The notes beneath the pieces were generated by a model. The model did no database searches. It had not been told where the DNA came from and saw only the letters and a program-made list of their open reading frames with translations. From Streptomyces guryensis (GTDB lineage: Bacteria; Actinomycetota; Actinomycetes; Streptomycetales; Streptomycetaceae), in assembly GCF_021261325.1 (NCBI RefSeq), contig NZ_JAJSBI010000006.1, positions 62,001-126,000 on the forward strand: a DNA stretch of 64,000 nt, written 5' to 3'. Position 1 is the stretch's first letter; every line of letters begins with the position of its first letter. Both the position numbers and the translations under genes were made by a program. This document shows positions 8,608 to 15,922 of this stretch, one piece after another.

Positions 8608-8713
8608 ATCTTTACGGGTTCTGAAGAAGACGTGAGTGAGTTCCTGAGTGCCGCCAGCACAGCCTGGAGAACACGCACCCGACGCGGGCCAGCGATTCAC
8701 CAGGAGCGCTGCC

Positions 8714-9070
8714 ATGGCACCCTCGCCCGACGACCTCCACCGGCCCCCCTTCCCGGCCGGTTCCCCGCGCTCCCGCGATCACGGCCTGCGGCGCAGCCGT
8801 CGCGTCACCCGGTGGACCGCCGTCACCGCAGTGGCCGGCGCTGTGGCTCTGGGCACCATCTTCACGCATCTGCTGCCCGGCACCTCGGCCTCCCCCGCGC
8901 CGCCGGGCCCAGCCGTGCAGCACTCCGCCGCTTCCACCGTCACCACCACGGGAAGAGGGGACGACCAGCAGCAGGGCGAGGACGGGGGCGCGGCCCCGGC
9001 AGCGCAGCCCCCCGCCCAGCCGCCGACCGCCTCCCAGGCACAGCCGCACACCACGACGGGGGCGTCATGA
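8714..9070 (+). CDS. Small single-TM protein ahead of apbE
   Basis: 118 residues. A short basic N-terminus (GLRRSRRVTRW) leads into one TM segment (about 33-52, TAVTAVAGAVALGTIFTHLL). An outside tail rich in Pro, Ala and Gln follows (about 60-118). No known domain was recognised. Its stop overlaps the apbE start (ATGA at 9067), so the two are coupled. It may be a membrane tether for a flavin- or ferredoxin-dependent redox chain, but that rests on context only. ATG 8714 follows AGGAG; a longer in-frame start at 8648 has no ribosome site. Confidence 0.6.
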   Translation: MAPSPDDLHRPPFPAGSPRSRDHGLRRSRRVTRWTAVTAVAGAVALGTIFTHLLPGTSASPAPPGPAVQHSAASTVTTTGRGDDQQQGEDGGAAPAAQPPAQPPTASQAQPHTTTGAS

Positions 9071-9420
9071 CCACGCGCGCCCCGGCACCGGCCCAGACCG
9101 TCTTCCCCGCACTGGGCACCACGGCCGCCCTGCTCGTGACCGACCCGAGTGCCCTGCTCGTCGCGACGGCGGCCCTGCGCGCCGAGTTGACCGCCGTCGA
9201 CCTCACGTGCAGCCGTTTCCGGCCCGACTCCGAACTCAGCCGCGTGAACCTGGGCGCGGGTAGCTCCATGACCGTCAGCGGATATTTCGCCGAAGCCCTC
9301 CGGGCCGCCCTGCGTGCCGCCCGGATCACCGACGGCGCCGTGGACCCGACCGTGGGCGGTGCGGTGATCGCGCTCGGCTACGACTGCACCTTCGCCTCCG
9401 TGCGCCCGGACAACGCCCCC
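9067..9420 (+). pseudogene. apbE: ApbE (FAD:protein FMN transferase), N-terminal fragment
   Basis: The first ~118 codons match ApbE: ALGTTAALLV at the start, then LTCSRFRPDSELSRVN and the signature DGAVDPTVGGAVIALGYD. Homology stops at about PDNAP. From there the DNA encodes part of a different protein (NuoF-like). The flavin-binding C-terminal ~150 residues of ApbE are missing, so no flavinylation activity is expected. The loss looks like one deletion that joined apbE to its downstream neighbour. It overlaps the preceding small membrane gene by ATGA. Confidence 0.8.
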
Positions 9421-10035
9421 CGGACGAGCCCGGCGCCACGCTCGTCACCGTCTCCGGCGCCGTCGGCGACCCAGGTGTCCTGGAAGTCCCGCTCGGCACC
9501 CCCCCTCACCACGGTCCTCGACCGTGCCGGAGGTCCGACGGAGCCCGTGCAGGCGATCCTGCTGGGGGGTTCGCCGGCACCTGGCTCCCGGCGGAGTATC
9601 TGCACACGACCCTCACCCGCCGCGATCTGGCCCCGCTGGGCGCCGCGCCCGGTGCGGGCGTGCTCGTCGCGCTCGCCCACCCGGCCTGCGGACTGAGCGG
9701 AACGGCGCGGATGCTCGCCTATCCGGCCGCCCACGGCGCCCGCCAGTGCGGTCCCTGCCGTTTCGGGCCTGCCCGCCGTGGCCGAGGACTTCACCGCCCT
9801 GGCCGCCGGCCGGGCCGACGCGGATCTGCTGTCCCGTCCGCACCGCCGGACCGCTCTGCTGCCGGACCGGGACGCCTGCCGCCACCCGGACGGTGCCGCC
9901 CGCCTCGCGGCCTCCGCGCTGTCCACCTTCGCCGAGGACGTCGAGCGGCACCTCACCCACGACGCCTGCCAAGCGGCCCGTCGGCCGCCCCTGATGCCCG
10001 TACCGCCTGCCACACCCCCGGAGGGATGGCGATGA
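9421..10035 (+). pseudogene. NuoF-like NADH-oxidoreductase, C-terminal fragment with several frameshifts
   Basis: Coding pieces in alternating frames give one protein. TLVTVSGAVGDPGVLEVPLG is an SLBB strand, followed by TTVLDRAGGPTEPVQAILLG, then GTWLPAEYLHTTLTRRDLAP. Next comes HGARQCGPCRFG, a C-x2-C Fe-S segment of the NuoF type, and finally AALSTFAEDVERHLTHDAC-like sequence to a stop at 10035. Frame changes fall at C or G runs near 9415-9422, 9497-9505, 9568 and 9770. The FMN/NADH-binding N-terminal half is lost at the junction with apbE. The stop overlaps the ferredoxin start (ATGA). The parental operon was probably ApbE - NuoF-like - ferredoxin. Confidence 0.7.
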
Positions 10036-10244
10036 CCCGCACCCGGAGCCTGCGCATCGACCGCATCGCCTGTACGGGCCAGGGCCTGTGCGCGGAACTG
10101 CTGCCCGAACTGATCGACCTCGACGAATGGGGCTATCCCGTGGTCAAGGACCGGGCTGTCCCGGACCGGTTGCACACCCACGCCCGCCGGGCCGTCGGCG
10201 CCTGCCCGCTGCTGGCCCTCCGGATCGAGAACACCGAGCCGTGA
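10032..10244 (+). CDS. Single-cluster ferredoxin
   Basis: 70 residues. The cysteine pattern CTGQGLC, followed near the C-terminus by GACPLLAL, fits the Streptomyces small [3Fe-4S]/[4Fe-4S] ferredoxins with C-x5-C ... CP. They carry one electron to P450s or other oxidoreductases in the cytoplasm. The ATG at 10032 has GGAGGG upstream and overlaps the stop of the NuoF-like fragment by ATGA. With its likely electron donor broken, it may be orphaned or use another reductase. Confidence 0.88.
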   Translation: MTRTRSLRIDRIACTGQGLCAELLPELIDLDEWGYPVVKDRAVPDRLHTHARRAVGACPLLALRIENTEP

Positions 10245-10275
10245 CACGACCGCGCAGGCACCACCCGAAGGTAGG

Positions 10276-10755
10276 TCAGGTCAGGGGCGATGGCTCCGGC
10301 ATGGCCCTGCCGACCCGGGCGCGTACCGCCTCGGCCGTCTCCCACTGCTCGGTGTCCAGAAGGGCCAGGGCGGCGGGGAAGACTCCGTCCTGTTCCTTGA
10401 GGATGTGCTCGCGCAGCAGGTCGAGGGTCTCGATCAGCCGGTCCGGCCAGGTCGGGTCGGCCAGGTACGGTCCGTTCGCTTCGGCCAGGGCCGCCTCGAT
10501 ACGTCGGTGCTCGTTCTCCAGCGCGGCGATCTTCTCGGGGAAGTCGGCAGCCATCCCGGGGAACAGTCCGTGCTCCTCGACCTGGGTGTGCGGACCGAGT
10601 ACGGCGGAGATCTCGCGGGCCATCTCCGCCATGTACGCGATCTTGCCGTCGCGGTGGGCGTCGCGCACCCGGCTGATGAGCGTCACGACCTTCTCGTGTT
10701 CCTGGGTCAGCTCGTCGATGGTCTCCAGCGCCTGGCAGCCGCAGTACTCACACAT
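10276..10755 (-). CDS. Hemerythrin-domain protein
   Basis: 159 residues in a four-helix hemerythrin fold. The diiron ligands are visible in order: LTQEHEKVV, LGPHTQVEEHGLF, ENEHRRIE and LREHILKEQDGVFP. A short N-terminal Cys motif, MCEYCGCQ, precedes the helices. Such proteins bind O2 or NO, or sense them, in the cytoplasm. The gene lies 35 bp downstream of narK in the same direction and is probably co-transcribed, which fits nitrate/NO handling. A GGGAG site precedes the ATG. It converges with the ferredoxin gene, leaving 31 bp between stops. Confidence 0.9.
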   Translation of the reverse strand: MCEYCGCQALETIDELTQEHEKVVTLISRVRDAHRDGKIAYMAEMAREISAVLGPHTQVEEHGLFPGMAADFPEKIAALENEHRRIEAALAEANGPYLADPTWPDRLIETLDLLREHILKEQDGVFPAALALLDTEQWETAEAVRARVGRAMPEPSPLT

Positions 10756-10790
10756 GCCCGTCTCCCTTTCTCGGTGGTTCCGTGTGGGTG

Positions 10791-12035
10791 TCAGTGCTGC
10801 GGTGCGGGCCGGCGGCGCGAGACGGCGTGGCGCACTCCGGTCTGGGTGAAGGTGAGCGCCGCGGCGGCGACCAGGGCGAGCAGGACCAGACCCGCCGCAT
10901 AGGAGCCGTACGCGCCGTACAACGAGCCCATCAGCAGCGGCGGAACGAAGCCGCCCAGGCCACCTGCGGCGCCGACGACGCCAGTCACTGAACCCACCTT
11001 GTTCGCAGGGGCGAGCTGCGCGACCAGGGCGAAGACAGCGCCGCTGGCCGCGCCGAGCGCGGCGGCCATCGCCAGGAACGCGATCGTGCCGACCGGCGCC
11101 AGGGACGGCGTGAAGGACTGGACGCAGGCTCCGACGAACACCACGGTCAGCGCTGCGACCAGCACCCGCACGGGGCCGAGGCGGTCCGACAGCCAGCCGC
11201 CGATCGGGCGCATCGCCACCGCGAACAGGACGAACCCTGCCATGCGGTTCGCCGCGTCGGCCTGGGTGAGGCTGTAGCCGGTCTTGAGGTACGTGGGCAG
11301 GTAGACGGAGAAGGCGACGTAGCCGCCGAAGGCCACGGCATACAGGGCGGATGCCTGCCAGGTGATGCCGAGCCTCAGGGTGGCGGCCAGGCGCTGTGTC
11401 AGCGGCTCGGTGGGCACGGCGCGGCCGGGTGCGTCCCGCAGGACCAGAGCGGCCAGCGCGCCGTAAGCAGCAAGCACACCTGCGGTGATCAGGAACGGGT
11501 TGGCCATGCCGTGCGCGCCGACCAGCTTCACCGTGGTGAGCGCACTGATCGCGGTGCCGCCCATGCCGGCTCCGAAGATCCCGAGGGCCAGTCCGCGCCG
11601 CTCGGGCGGGAACCAGGCGCTGACGAACGGCACACCGACGGCGAACGCGGTTCCGCCGATGCCGAGGAAGAAGCCGCCGGCCACGAGGGCGGCCAGCGAG
11701 TCGTGTCCGACCAGGCCGAGGTAGAGCACGGGGGCCATGGTGGCGGCCGACACCAGCGGGAACATCACCCGCCCGCCGAACCGGTCGGTCAGGGCACCGA
11801 CGGGGATCCTGCCCAGTGAACCGACCACGACCGGCACCGCCACCAGCACCGACTGCTGGAAGGAGGTCAGGGCCAGGCTGTCCTTGAGCCGGGGGCCGAG
11901 CGGGCTGAGCAGCGCCCACGCCCAGAAGTTGACGGCGAAGCCCGTGGTGGCGAGCGCCAGCATCAACCACGCCCGGCGGGTGACGGCCGCGTCTCGCGGC
12001 GGTGCCTCGTTGTGCTCCCTCGATGGCTGCAGCAT
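10791..12035 (-). CDS. narK: MFS nitrate/nitrite transporter, NarK type
   Basis: 414 residues with 12 predicted TM segments. Features of the nitrate/nitrite porters are the N-terminal segment FAVNFWAWALLSPLGPRLKD, the MFS motif RIPVGALTDRFGGR, and glycine-rich helices GIFGAGMGGTAISALT and GVVGAAGGLGGFVPPLLMGS, which match the NarK nitrate signatures. It imports nitrate and/or exports nitrite across the membrane. The start at 12035 is preceded by GGAAGGAA; earlier in-frame starts lie inside the palindromic promoter. The hemerythrin gene follows. No nitrate reductase is in the window. Confidence 0.9.
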   Translation of the reverse strand: MLQPSREHNEAPPRDAAVTRRAWLMLALATTGFAVNFWAWALLSPLGPRLKDSLALTSFQQSVLVAVPVVVGSLGRIPVGALTDRFGGRVMFPLVSAATMAPVLYLGLVGHDSLAALVAGGFFLGIGGTAFAVGVPFVSAWFPPERRGLALGIFGAGMGGTAISALTTVKLVGAHGMANPFLITAGVLAAYGALAALVLRDAPGRAVPTEPLTQRLAATLRLGITWQASALYAVAFGGYVAFSVYLPTYLKTGYSLTQADAANRMAGFVLFAVAMRPIGGWLSDRLGPVRVLVAALTVVFVGACVQSFTPSLAPVGTIAFLAMAAALGAASGAVFALVAQLAPANKVGSVTGVVGAAGGLGGFVPPLLMGSLYGAYGSYAAGLVLLALVAAAALTFTQTGVRHAVSRRRPAPQH

Positions 12036-12064
12036 GCCGCCGGTTCCTTCCGCTCGCGGTGGTG

Positions 12065-12098
12065 CGGCCCCGATGATCATCTCGGGGCCGCAGGCCCC
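12065..12098. promoter_or_regulatory. Nested palindromes upstream of narK
   Basis: Two overlapping inverted repeats. CGGCCCCGA and its exact complement (12065-12073, 12082-12090) flank TGATCATC, and GGGGCC-GCA-GGCCCC is at 12084-12098. The second has the same arms as the repeats upstream of hmp and the PPOX genes, 49 bp before the narK start. The first could be a second operator or part of the 5' leader. Confidence 0.5.
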
Positions 12099-12271
12099 TC
12101 CGACCGCACGACGCGTGCCGGTGGGCCGCTGTCACTATCCGCCGCGGTGCGCCGTGGGAACGTGGGCCAAGAGTCCTCACCGCCGGGCCCGGGGGTCCTC
12201 GTACAGGGAGTGCGGATGGGGCGGACGGCCCTGTCGGGTTCCTGCCTCGCCGACATCGGGCGCGGCGGCGC

Positions 12272-12712
12272 TCAGGGCGACAGATGCACCCCGTACAGGC
12301 TGCGTCCGCCCACGAGTTCGCGGCCGGTGACCAGTTCTGGCTCGATGCGGACGAAGACCTCCTCGGGCGAGGGCGCCCAGGAGCGTGGACCGGTCCGGGT
12401 CAGGCGTTCGTGCTCTTCGGGGTCGCGCACCACGGCGGCCGCCCCGGTGACGACGACACTCCAGCCGGAGTGCGCCACCGCATCGACCTCGTCGGCCTCG
12501 AAGGCGACCACCGTGCCGTCGACGGCACGGGCCAGTTCGGAGGCCGCCGAGGTGCACAGCAGCACCGCGCCGTCACCGTCGAGAGAGAAGTTGACGGGCA
12601 GCACCGCGGGCAGGGCCTGCCGGGTGTGGACGATGCGGCCGACGGGCACCTTCGCCAGGAGGCGCAGGCACTCCTGCCGTTCGAGTTCGCGGAAACCGTC
12701 GTTCGGATACAT
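12272..12712 (-). CDS. Pyridoxamine-phosphate-oxidase-like flavin-binding protein
   Basis: 146 residues forming one split-barrel PPOX domain: ECLRLLAKVPVGRIVHTRQA, VLPVNFSLDGDGAVLLCTS, VVAFEADEVDAVAHSGWSVV, then VRIEPELVTGREL. This subfamily binds FMN, F420 or related cofactors and is common in actinobacterial dormancy regulons (Rv3129 of M. tuberculosis is one). The true substrate is unknown. It is separated by 115 bp from a second PPOX protein with an HTH domain. A GGGTCC/GGTCCC repeat lies 77 bp upstream. Confidence 0.85.
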   Translation of the reverse strand: MYPNDGFRELERQECLRLLAKVPVGRIVHTRQALPAVLPVNFSLDGDGAVLLCTSAASELARAVDGTVVAFEADEVDAVAHSGWSVVVTGAAAVVRDPEEHERLTRTGPRSWAPSPEEVFVRIEPELVTGRELVGGRSLYGVHLSP

Positions 12713-12788
12713 GAGCCAACCCGTCTCTCACCTGGGTGCGACGCTGGAGCGTCCGGTCCATCGTCCGTCGGGGCGGGGCGGCGGGTGA

Positions 12789-12803
12789 GGGTCCATCGGT
12801 CCC
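12789..12803. promoter_or_regulatory. Inverted repeat upstream of the PPOX gene
   Basis: GGGTCC-ATC-GGTCCC has six-base arms with one mismatch, 77 bp upstream of the start at 12712. Read on the coding strand it is GGGACC-GAT-GGACCC, close to the nitroreductase repeat GGGGCC-GAT-GGTCCC. Confidence 0.4.
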
Positions 12804-12827
12804 CGCCCGGCCGCAGAACGTCCCGCC

Positions 12828-13502
12828 TCACACCGTGATGCGTCGCCCGGTGATGATCAGAGGATCGATGCGCACCCACTGATCGCGCTGCCCGCCGGCC
12901 CAGGGTTCACTGCGGGCGCCCTCGGCGAGCCGACGTACCTCGTCGGGGTCCGTCACGGTCCGGGCGTGGCCCCGCACCAGCACGCTCCAGCCCCTGCTGA
13001 ACGCGTCGTCGATGCGGTCGACCTCGAAGGCGACCTGACAGCCGGAAGCCTGCGACGGTGTGCTGCCGGGTGCGGTGCGGAAGACGATCGCACCCTCTAT
13101 GACGCTGTAGTTCACGGGCACGACGACGGGCCCGGACACCGTGGGCACCGCGATCCGCCCCACCCCGTGCGCGGAGAGCAGGGCCCGGCACTCAGGGACG
13201 CTCAGCGACGTGAAGTCGGGGCTGCGGGAGGCCTGCCCCAGGCCGCTCGGCAGTTCGGTGTCGCCGCCGGTGAGGTCCCGCACGGTGGTCTGAAGGACCT
13301 GGGACAGCCGGAGCAGGATGCCAGGGCCCGGTGCGGCACCCGGGTGCTCCTCGAGGTACTGGAGGTAGCCCGGCGCCATCCCGGCGCGGGTGGCCGTCTC
13401 CCCCCGGCTCAGTCCGAGTTCCGCGCGCCGTGCGGCGAGACGACGCCCGAGATCGCCCAGCGCATGTCCCTCGGCCGTCCGAGACGGTGCCTTTTCCGCC
13501 AT
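12828..13502 (-). CDS. XRE-type HTH fused to a PPOX domain
   Basis: 224 residues. An N-terminal helix-turn-helix (about 15-75: LGRRLAARRAELGLSRGETA, GMAPGYLQYLEEHPGA) is joined to a C-terminal PPOX split barrel (about 90-220: CRALLSAHGVGRIAVPTVSG, VVPVNYSVIEGAIVFRT, GCQVAFEVDRIDDAFSRGWS). This architecture suggests a flavin- or nucleotide-sensing DNA-binding protein, but no ligand is known. It probably regulates itself or the neighbouring PPOX gene (inference). A GGGCCG-GT-CGGCCC repeat lies 92 bp upstream. Confidence 0.85.
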   Translation of the reverse strand: MAEKAPSRTAEGHALGDLGRRLAARRAELGLSRGETATRAGMAPGYLQYLEEHPGAAPGPGILLRLSQVLQTTVRDLTGGDTELPSGLGQASRSPDFTSLSVPECRALLSAHGVGRIAVPTVSGPVVVPVNYSVIEGAIVFRTAPGSTPSQASGCQVAFEVDRIDDAFSRGWSVLVRGHARTVTDPDEVRRLAEGARSEPWAGGQRDQWVRIDPLIITGRRITV

Positions 13503-13593
13503 GGCCCCTCACTCCCTCTCGCCCCGCCGAACCACACCCGACGCCCGAATTGATCCGTAGATCCAGCATGTCCGGATCGAGTGGGGCGCACTT

Positions 13594-13607
13594 GGGCCGG
13601 TCGGCCC
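13594..13607. promoter_or_regulatory. Perfect inverted repeat upstream of the HTH-PPOX gene
   Basis: GGGCCG-GT-CGGCCC is perfect and preceded by TT, so the whole reads TTGGGCCGGTCGGCCCTGA. That is close in layout to the mycobacterial DosR box. It is 92 bp upstream of the start at 13502. Between here and 13796 no complete gene is visible; a short minus-strand stretch ending DHMAGGRIVYT-stop may be the tail of a lost gene. Confidence 0.5.
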
Positions 13608-13796
13608 TGACCGCCGGGCCGGACGGGACCGCCTCCGAGGCGGCGGTCAGGTGTAGACGATCCGGCCGCCGGCCATGTGATCGCAGAACTCGCCGACGGT
13701 GACGACGCCCTGGACCTGCCCGGTGCAGGGAGGCGTCGAGAGTGCGTACGCCGTCGGCTTCGGGATGGTCGGGGAGCCCCTCGGATACCAGACCCC

Positions 13797-14762
13797 TCAC
13801 CGACCGGACACTCGCCGGTCCCGCTCCATGGCCTGGTCGCGGTAGTACGTGCGCCAGATCAACCGGTGCACCCTCGTCCAGCGCGGTACGGATCGCACGC
13901 CGGGGATGAAGGGCGCGAGCATCAGGCACAGGCTGAGCAGGGCCATCAGACCCCAGATCAGGGCGTCGGCGTTGCCCGAGGACTTGAAGGGGTCGATCTG
14001 GTACCAGAAGGTGTACAGCCACAGCCACGCCTGGCCCGGGAAGTTCCCGGTCTCGTTCATCATCCCCCACTGGTCGCCGCCGAGGTGCTCGGCACGAGCC
14101 AGGGACTCCAGGTAGGAACCGTCGGAGAGGAAGAGCAGCGGACGGGTGTAGTCGGTCTGGTAGAACCTGCCCTCCGCCTGAAGTTCCCCGTCCAGCGCAC
14201 CGCTACGGGCCAGACCGAGCAGGCGCGAGGCAAGGACGGGTACCGGACCGTAGTCACCCTTCGCGGGGGCGCCGCGGCCGGCCTTGGCCAGGGCGTCGGA
14301 ATAGGCCCTGGTCCACGCCTGCTGCCGGGCGGCCGGGGCGGCGGCCCAGGTGGCGAGGGCCGCGGTGACGGCGGGCGGTTCCGGGGCATCGCGCAGCGGG
14401 CGGAGCACGAAGTCGTTCGTGGTGTCCACCGGGATGCGAACCCCCGCGGCACTCTGCAGGCCGACCGGGCCGAGCTTCTGCGCCGCGCCCGGCGTGTGGT
14501 TGTACGGCGGCCCGTACCCGGCCGTTCCGCTGGTGCCACCGAGTTCGGACACCGCGGTCGCCGTGAAGTCGGCGCCGTCTGCCCGCGACCAGGAGGCCAG
14601 CGTCACCGGCTTGACGTCGGGCGACGAGAAGACGGCTGCCAGGCCCACGGTGAGCAGCACGACCACGACCAGCGCGATCGTGAACTCCTTGACCAGGTCA
14701 TATGACCTGGTGGGGAAGGCGGCCGGGTCCGGCACGGCGGTCTTCCGGGGGCGTCGGCTCAC
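13797..14762 (-). CDS. Cytochrome b6f subunit IV-like protein with a large outside insertion
   Basis: 321 residues. A TM segment near the N-terminus (about 25-50, EFTIALVVVVLLTVGLAAVF) is followed by a ~200-residue extracytoplasmic region. Then comes an aromatic segment (FPGQAWLWLYTFWYQIDPF) and a TM of about 25 residues leading to LAPFIPGVRSVPRW. The ends mirror the subunit IV / cytochrome b C-terminal layout (helix E, aromatic Q-site loop, helix F, basic tail), but the canonical PEWY is not present. GTG 14762 overlaps the stop of the b6-like gene (GTGA), so the two are coupled. Assignment as subunit IV rests on topology and operon, not on strong identity. Confidence 0.55.
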   Translation of the reverse strand: MSRRPRKTAVPDPAAFPTRSYDLVKEFTIALVVVVLLTVGLAAVFSSPDVKPVTLASWSRADGADFTATAVSELGGTSGTAGYGPPYNHTPGAAQKLGPVGLQSAAGVRIPVDTTNDFVLRPLRDAPEPPAVTAALATWAAAPAARQQAWTRAYSDALAKAGRGAPAKGDYGPVPVLASRLLGLARSGALDGELQAEGRFYQTDYTRPLLFLSDGSYLESLARAEHLGGDQWGMMNETGNFPGQAWLWLYTFWYQIDPFKSSGNADALIWGLMALLSLCLMLAPFIPGVRSVPRWTRVHRLIWRTYYRDQAMERDRRVSGR

Positions 14763-15415
14763 CGCGCTGCCTCCCGCGTGGTCGCGTCCGCGGGATCGAT
14801 GGTGGCGGCGTCGATCGGCGGTACGATCCCCCGCCACCGGACCAGCAGGATGTGCCAGATCGCCAGCAAGCCGAGGACCAAAGGCAGCAGGACGATGTGC
14901 CACATCAGCATCTGGCCGAAGTCCAGCACGTTGAAGAACGCGCCGATTCCGACCGAGTTGAGCCCGTCCTTGGCCTGCCCGGCGATCCACTGCGAATCGA
15001 AGTTCTGCTGGACCAGGTAGCCGGTGAAGGCAGCACCGATCGAGGTGAAGAAGCACACGGCGCCGGTGACCCAGGTCAGCGCCCGCCGACCGCGCCAGGC
15101 AGCCATGAAGAACTTGCCCCACAGGTGGATGACCATGAAGAACATGAACAGCTCGACACTCCACAGGTGCAGGCCGTTCACGTACTTGCCGGCCCCCGAG
15201 ACGTGCCACCACGCAGGACCTTTCAGGGCCAGCACCCCGCCCGTGAGCAGGACGACGATCAGCGCGGCCACGGTGAGCACGCCGAAGACGTAGATCCATG
15301 AGGCCATGTACGCCGGCTGGGTGTCCGGCAGCAGTTTTTCCGGTGGCAGCGCCCGCACCACCCGCCGCCGGACTGCTCCTGTCCAGCCTCCGCCGGCCCC
15401 GCCCATCCCGCTCAT
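14759..15415 (-). CDS. Diheme cytochrome b6-like membrane protein
   Basis: 218 residues with four main TM helices. Heme ligands are HLWSVELFMFFMVIH (H-x13-H) and HIVLLPLVLGLLAIWH (H-x14-H). The x13/x14 pair is the b6 rather than the bc1 spacing. A Q-loop-like GYLVQQNFDSQWIAGQ segment joins helices. It should bind two b-type hemes and move electrons between quinone and a partner across the membrane. It overlaps the small upstream gene (ATGA) and the downstream subunit IV-like gene (GTGA). No Rieske protein or cytochrome c is adjacent, so the redox partner is unknown. Confidence 0.85.
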   Translation of the reverse strand: MSGMGGAGGGWTGAVRRRVVRALPPEKLLPDTQPAYMASWIYVFGVLTVAALIVVLLTGGVLALKGPAWWHVSGAGKYVNGLHLWSVELFMFFMVIHLWGKFFMAAWRGRRALTWVTGAVCFFTSIGAAFTGYLVQQNFDSQWIAGQAKDGLNSVGIGAFFNVLDFGQMLMWHIVLLPLVLGLLAIWHILLVRWRGIVPPIDAATIDPADATTREAAR

Positions 15416-15606
15416 CGCCGGCCCCGCCCCCGGGGGAAGGGCAGGAGCAGGGCCGCCATGAAGACGACCAGCATCAGCCCGATGATCACGAGGTTGGCGA
15501 CGGACAGCTGCACCACACCCCAGTGCACATAGCGCCCGGCGCCATTGAGATCGATGGGCGCGGCGAACAGACGTGCGCCAGGGTAGAAGTAGGGGAGTGC
15601 TGTCAT
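15412..15606 (-). CDS. 64-residue single-TM subunit of the cytochrome b6-like operon
   Basis: 64 residues: a polar start (TALPYFYPGARLF), then one TM helix (about 33-57, VANLVIIGLMLVVFMAALLL), then a basic cytoplasmic tail (PRGRGRR). It is the first gene of the operon. Its stop overlaps the b6-like start by ATGA, so the two are made together. Small single-helix subunits are normal in b6f complexes (PetG/L/N), and by analogy it may stabilise the complex. GAGAGGGG precedes the ATG. No family was recognised. Confidence 0.65.
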   Translation of the reverse strand: MTALPYFYPGARLFAAPIDLNGAGRYVHWGVVQLSVANLVIIGLMLVVFMAALLLPFPRGRGRR

Positions 15607-15650
15607 GGCGTGACCCCTCTCAAAGTCCGGGAGCAACTTGACCCCCTGTA

Positions 15651-15690
15651 AGACCCTCGGTCTCCCGGCCCGCCCGGTCCATCGGCCGAA
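15651..15690. promoter_or_regulatory. Weak inverted repeats upstream of the cytochrome b6-like operon
   Basis: AGACC-CTC-GGTCT (15651-15663) and CGGTCC-ATC-GGCCGA (15676-15690) lie 45-85 bp upstream of the 64-residue gene. Both have three-base spacers and partial agreement with the GGGrCC...GGyCCC repeats. The second shares GGTCCATCGG with the repeat at 12789. The whole 15607-15922 gap holds no gene on either strand. Confidence 0.3.
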
Positions 15691-15837
15691 CGAGTCAATC
15701 CGCACCGAAGGTCCAAGAGCTTGAAGTCGCTGGTCGACCGGCCGGTGGCCCGCAACCCGTGCCTCCGGGCGGACCCGATCCCCGGGCATCCGCAGCCGAC
15801 GCTCACCCCGAAGCTGTTCACCCAGCGGCCGAATGGA

Positions 15838-15858
15838 ATACCGAACGACTCGGTTCTG
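15838..15858. promoter_or_regulatory. TetR operator copy 1 (reductase promoter)
   Basis: ACCGAACGACTCGGTTC core, containing the perfect palindrome ACCGA-ACGAC-TCGGT, is 65 bp upstream of the reductase start. It matches, at the same spacing, the repeat upstream of the tetR gene at 16648-16668 (shared ACCGAACG-N3-CGGTTC). Repression by the linked TetR protein is inference. Confidence 0.65.
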
Positions 15859-15922
15859 TTTTATCGCTCGGAAACCGGGCGCATCTCCGTCGCACGGCTC
15901 CGTCCCGGAAGGACTGATCCTC

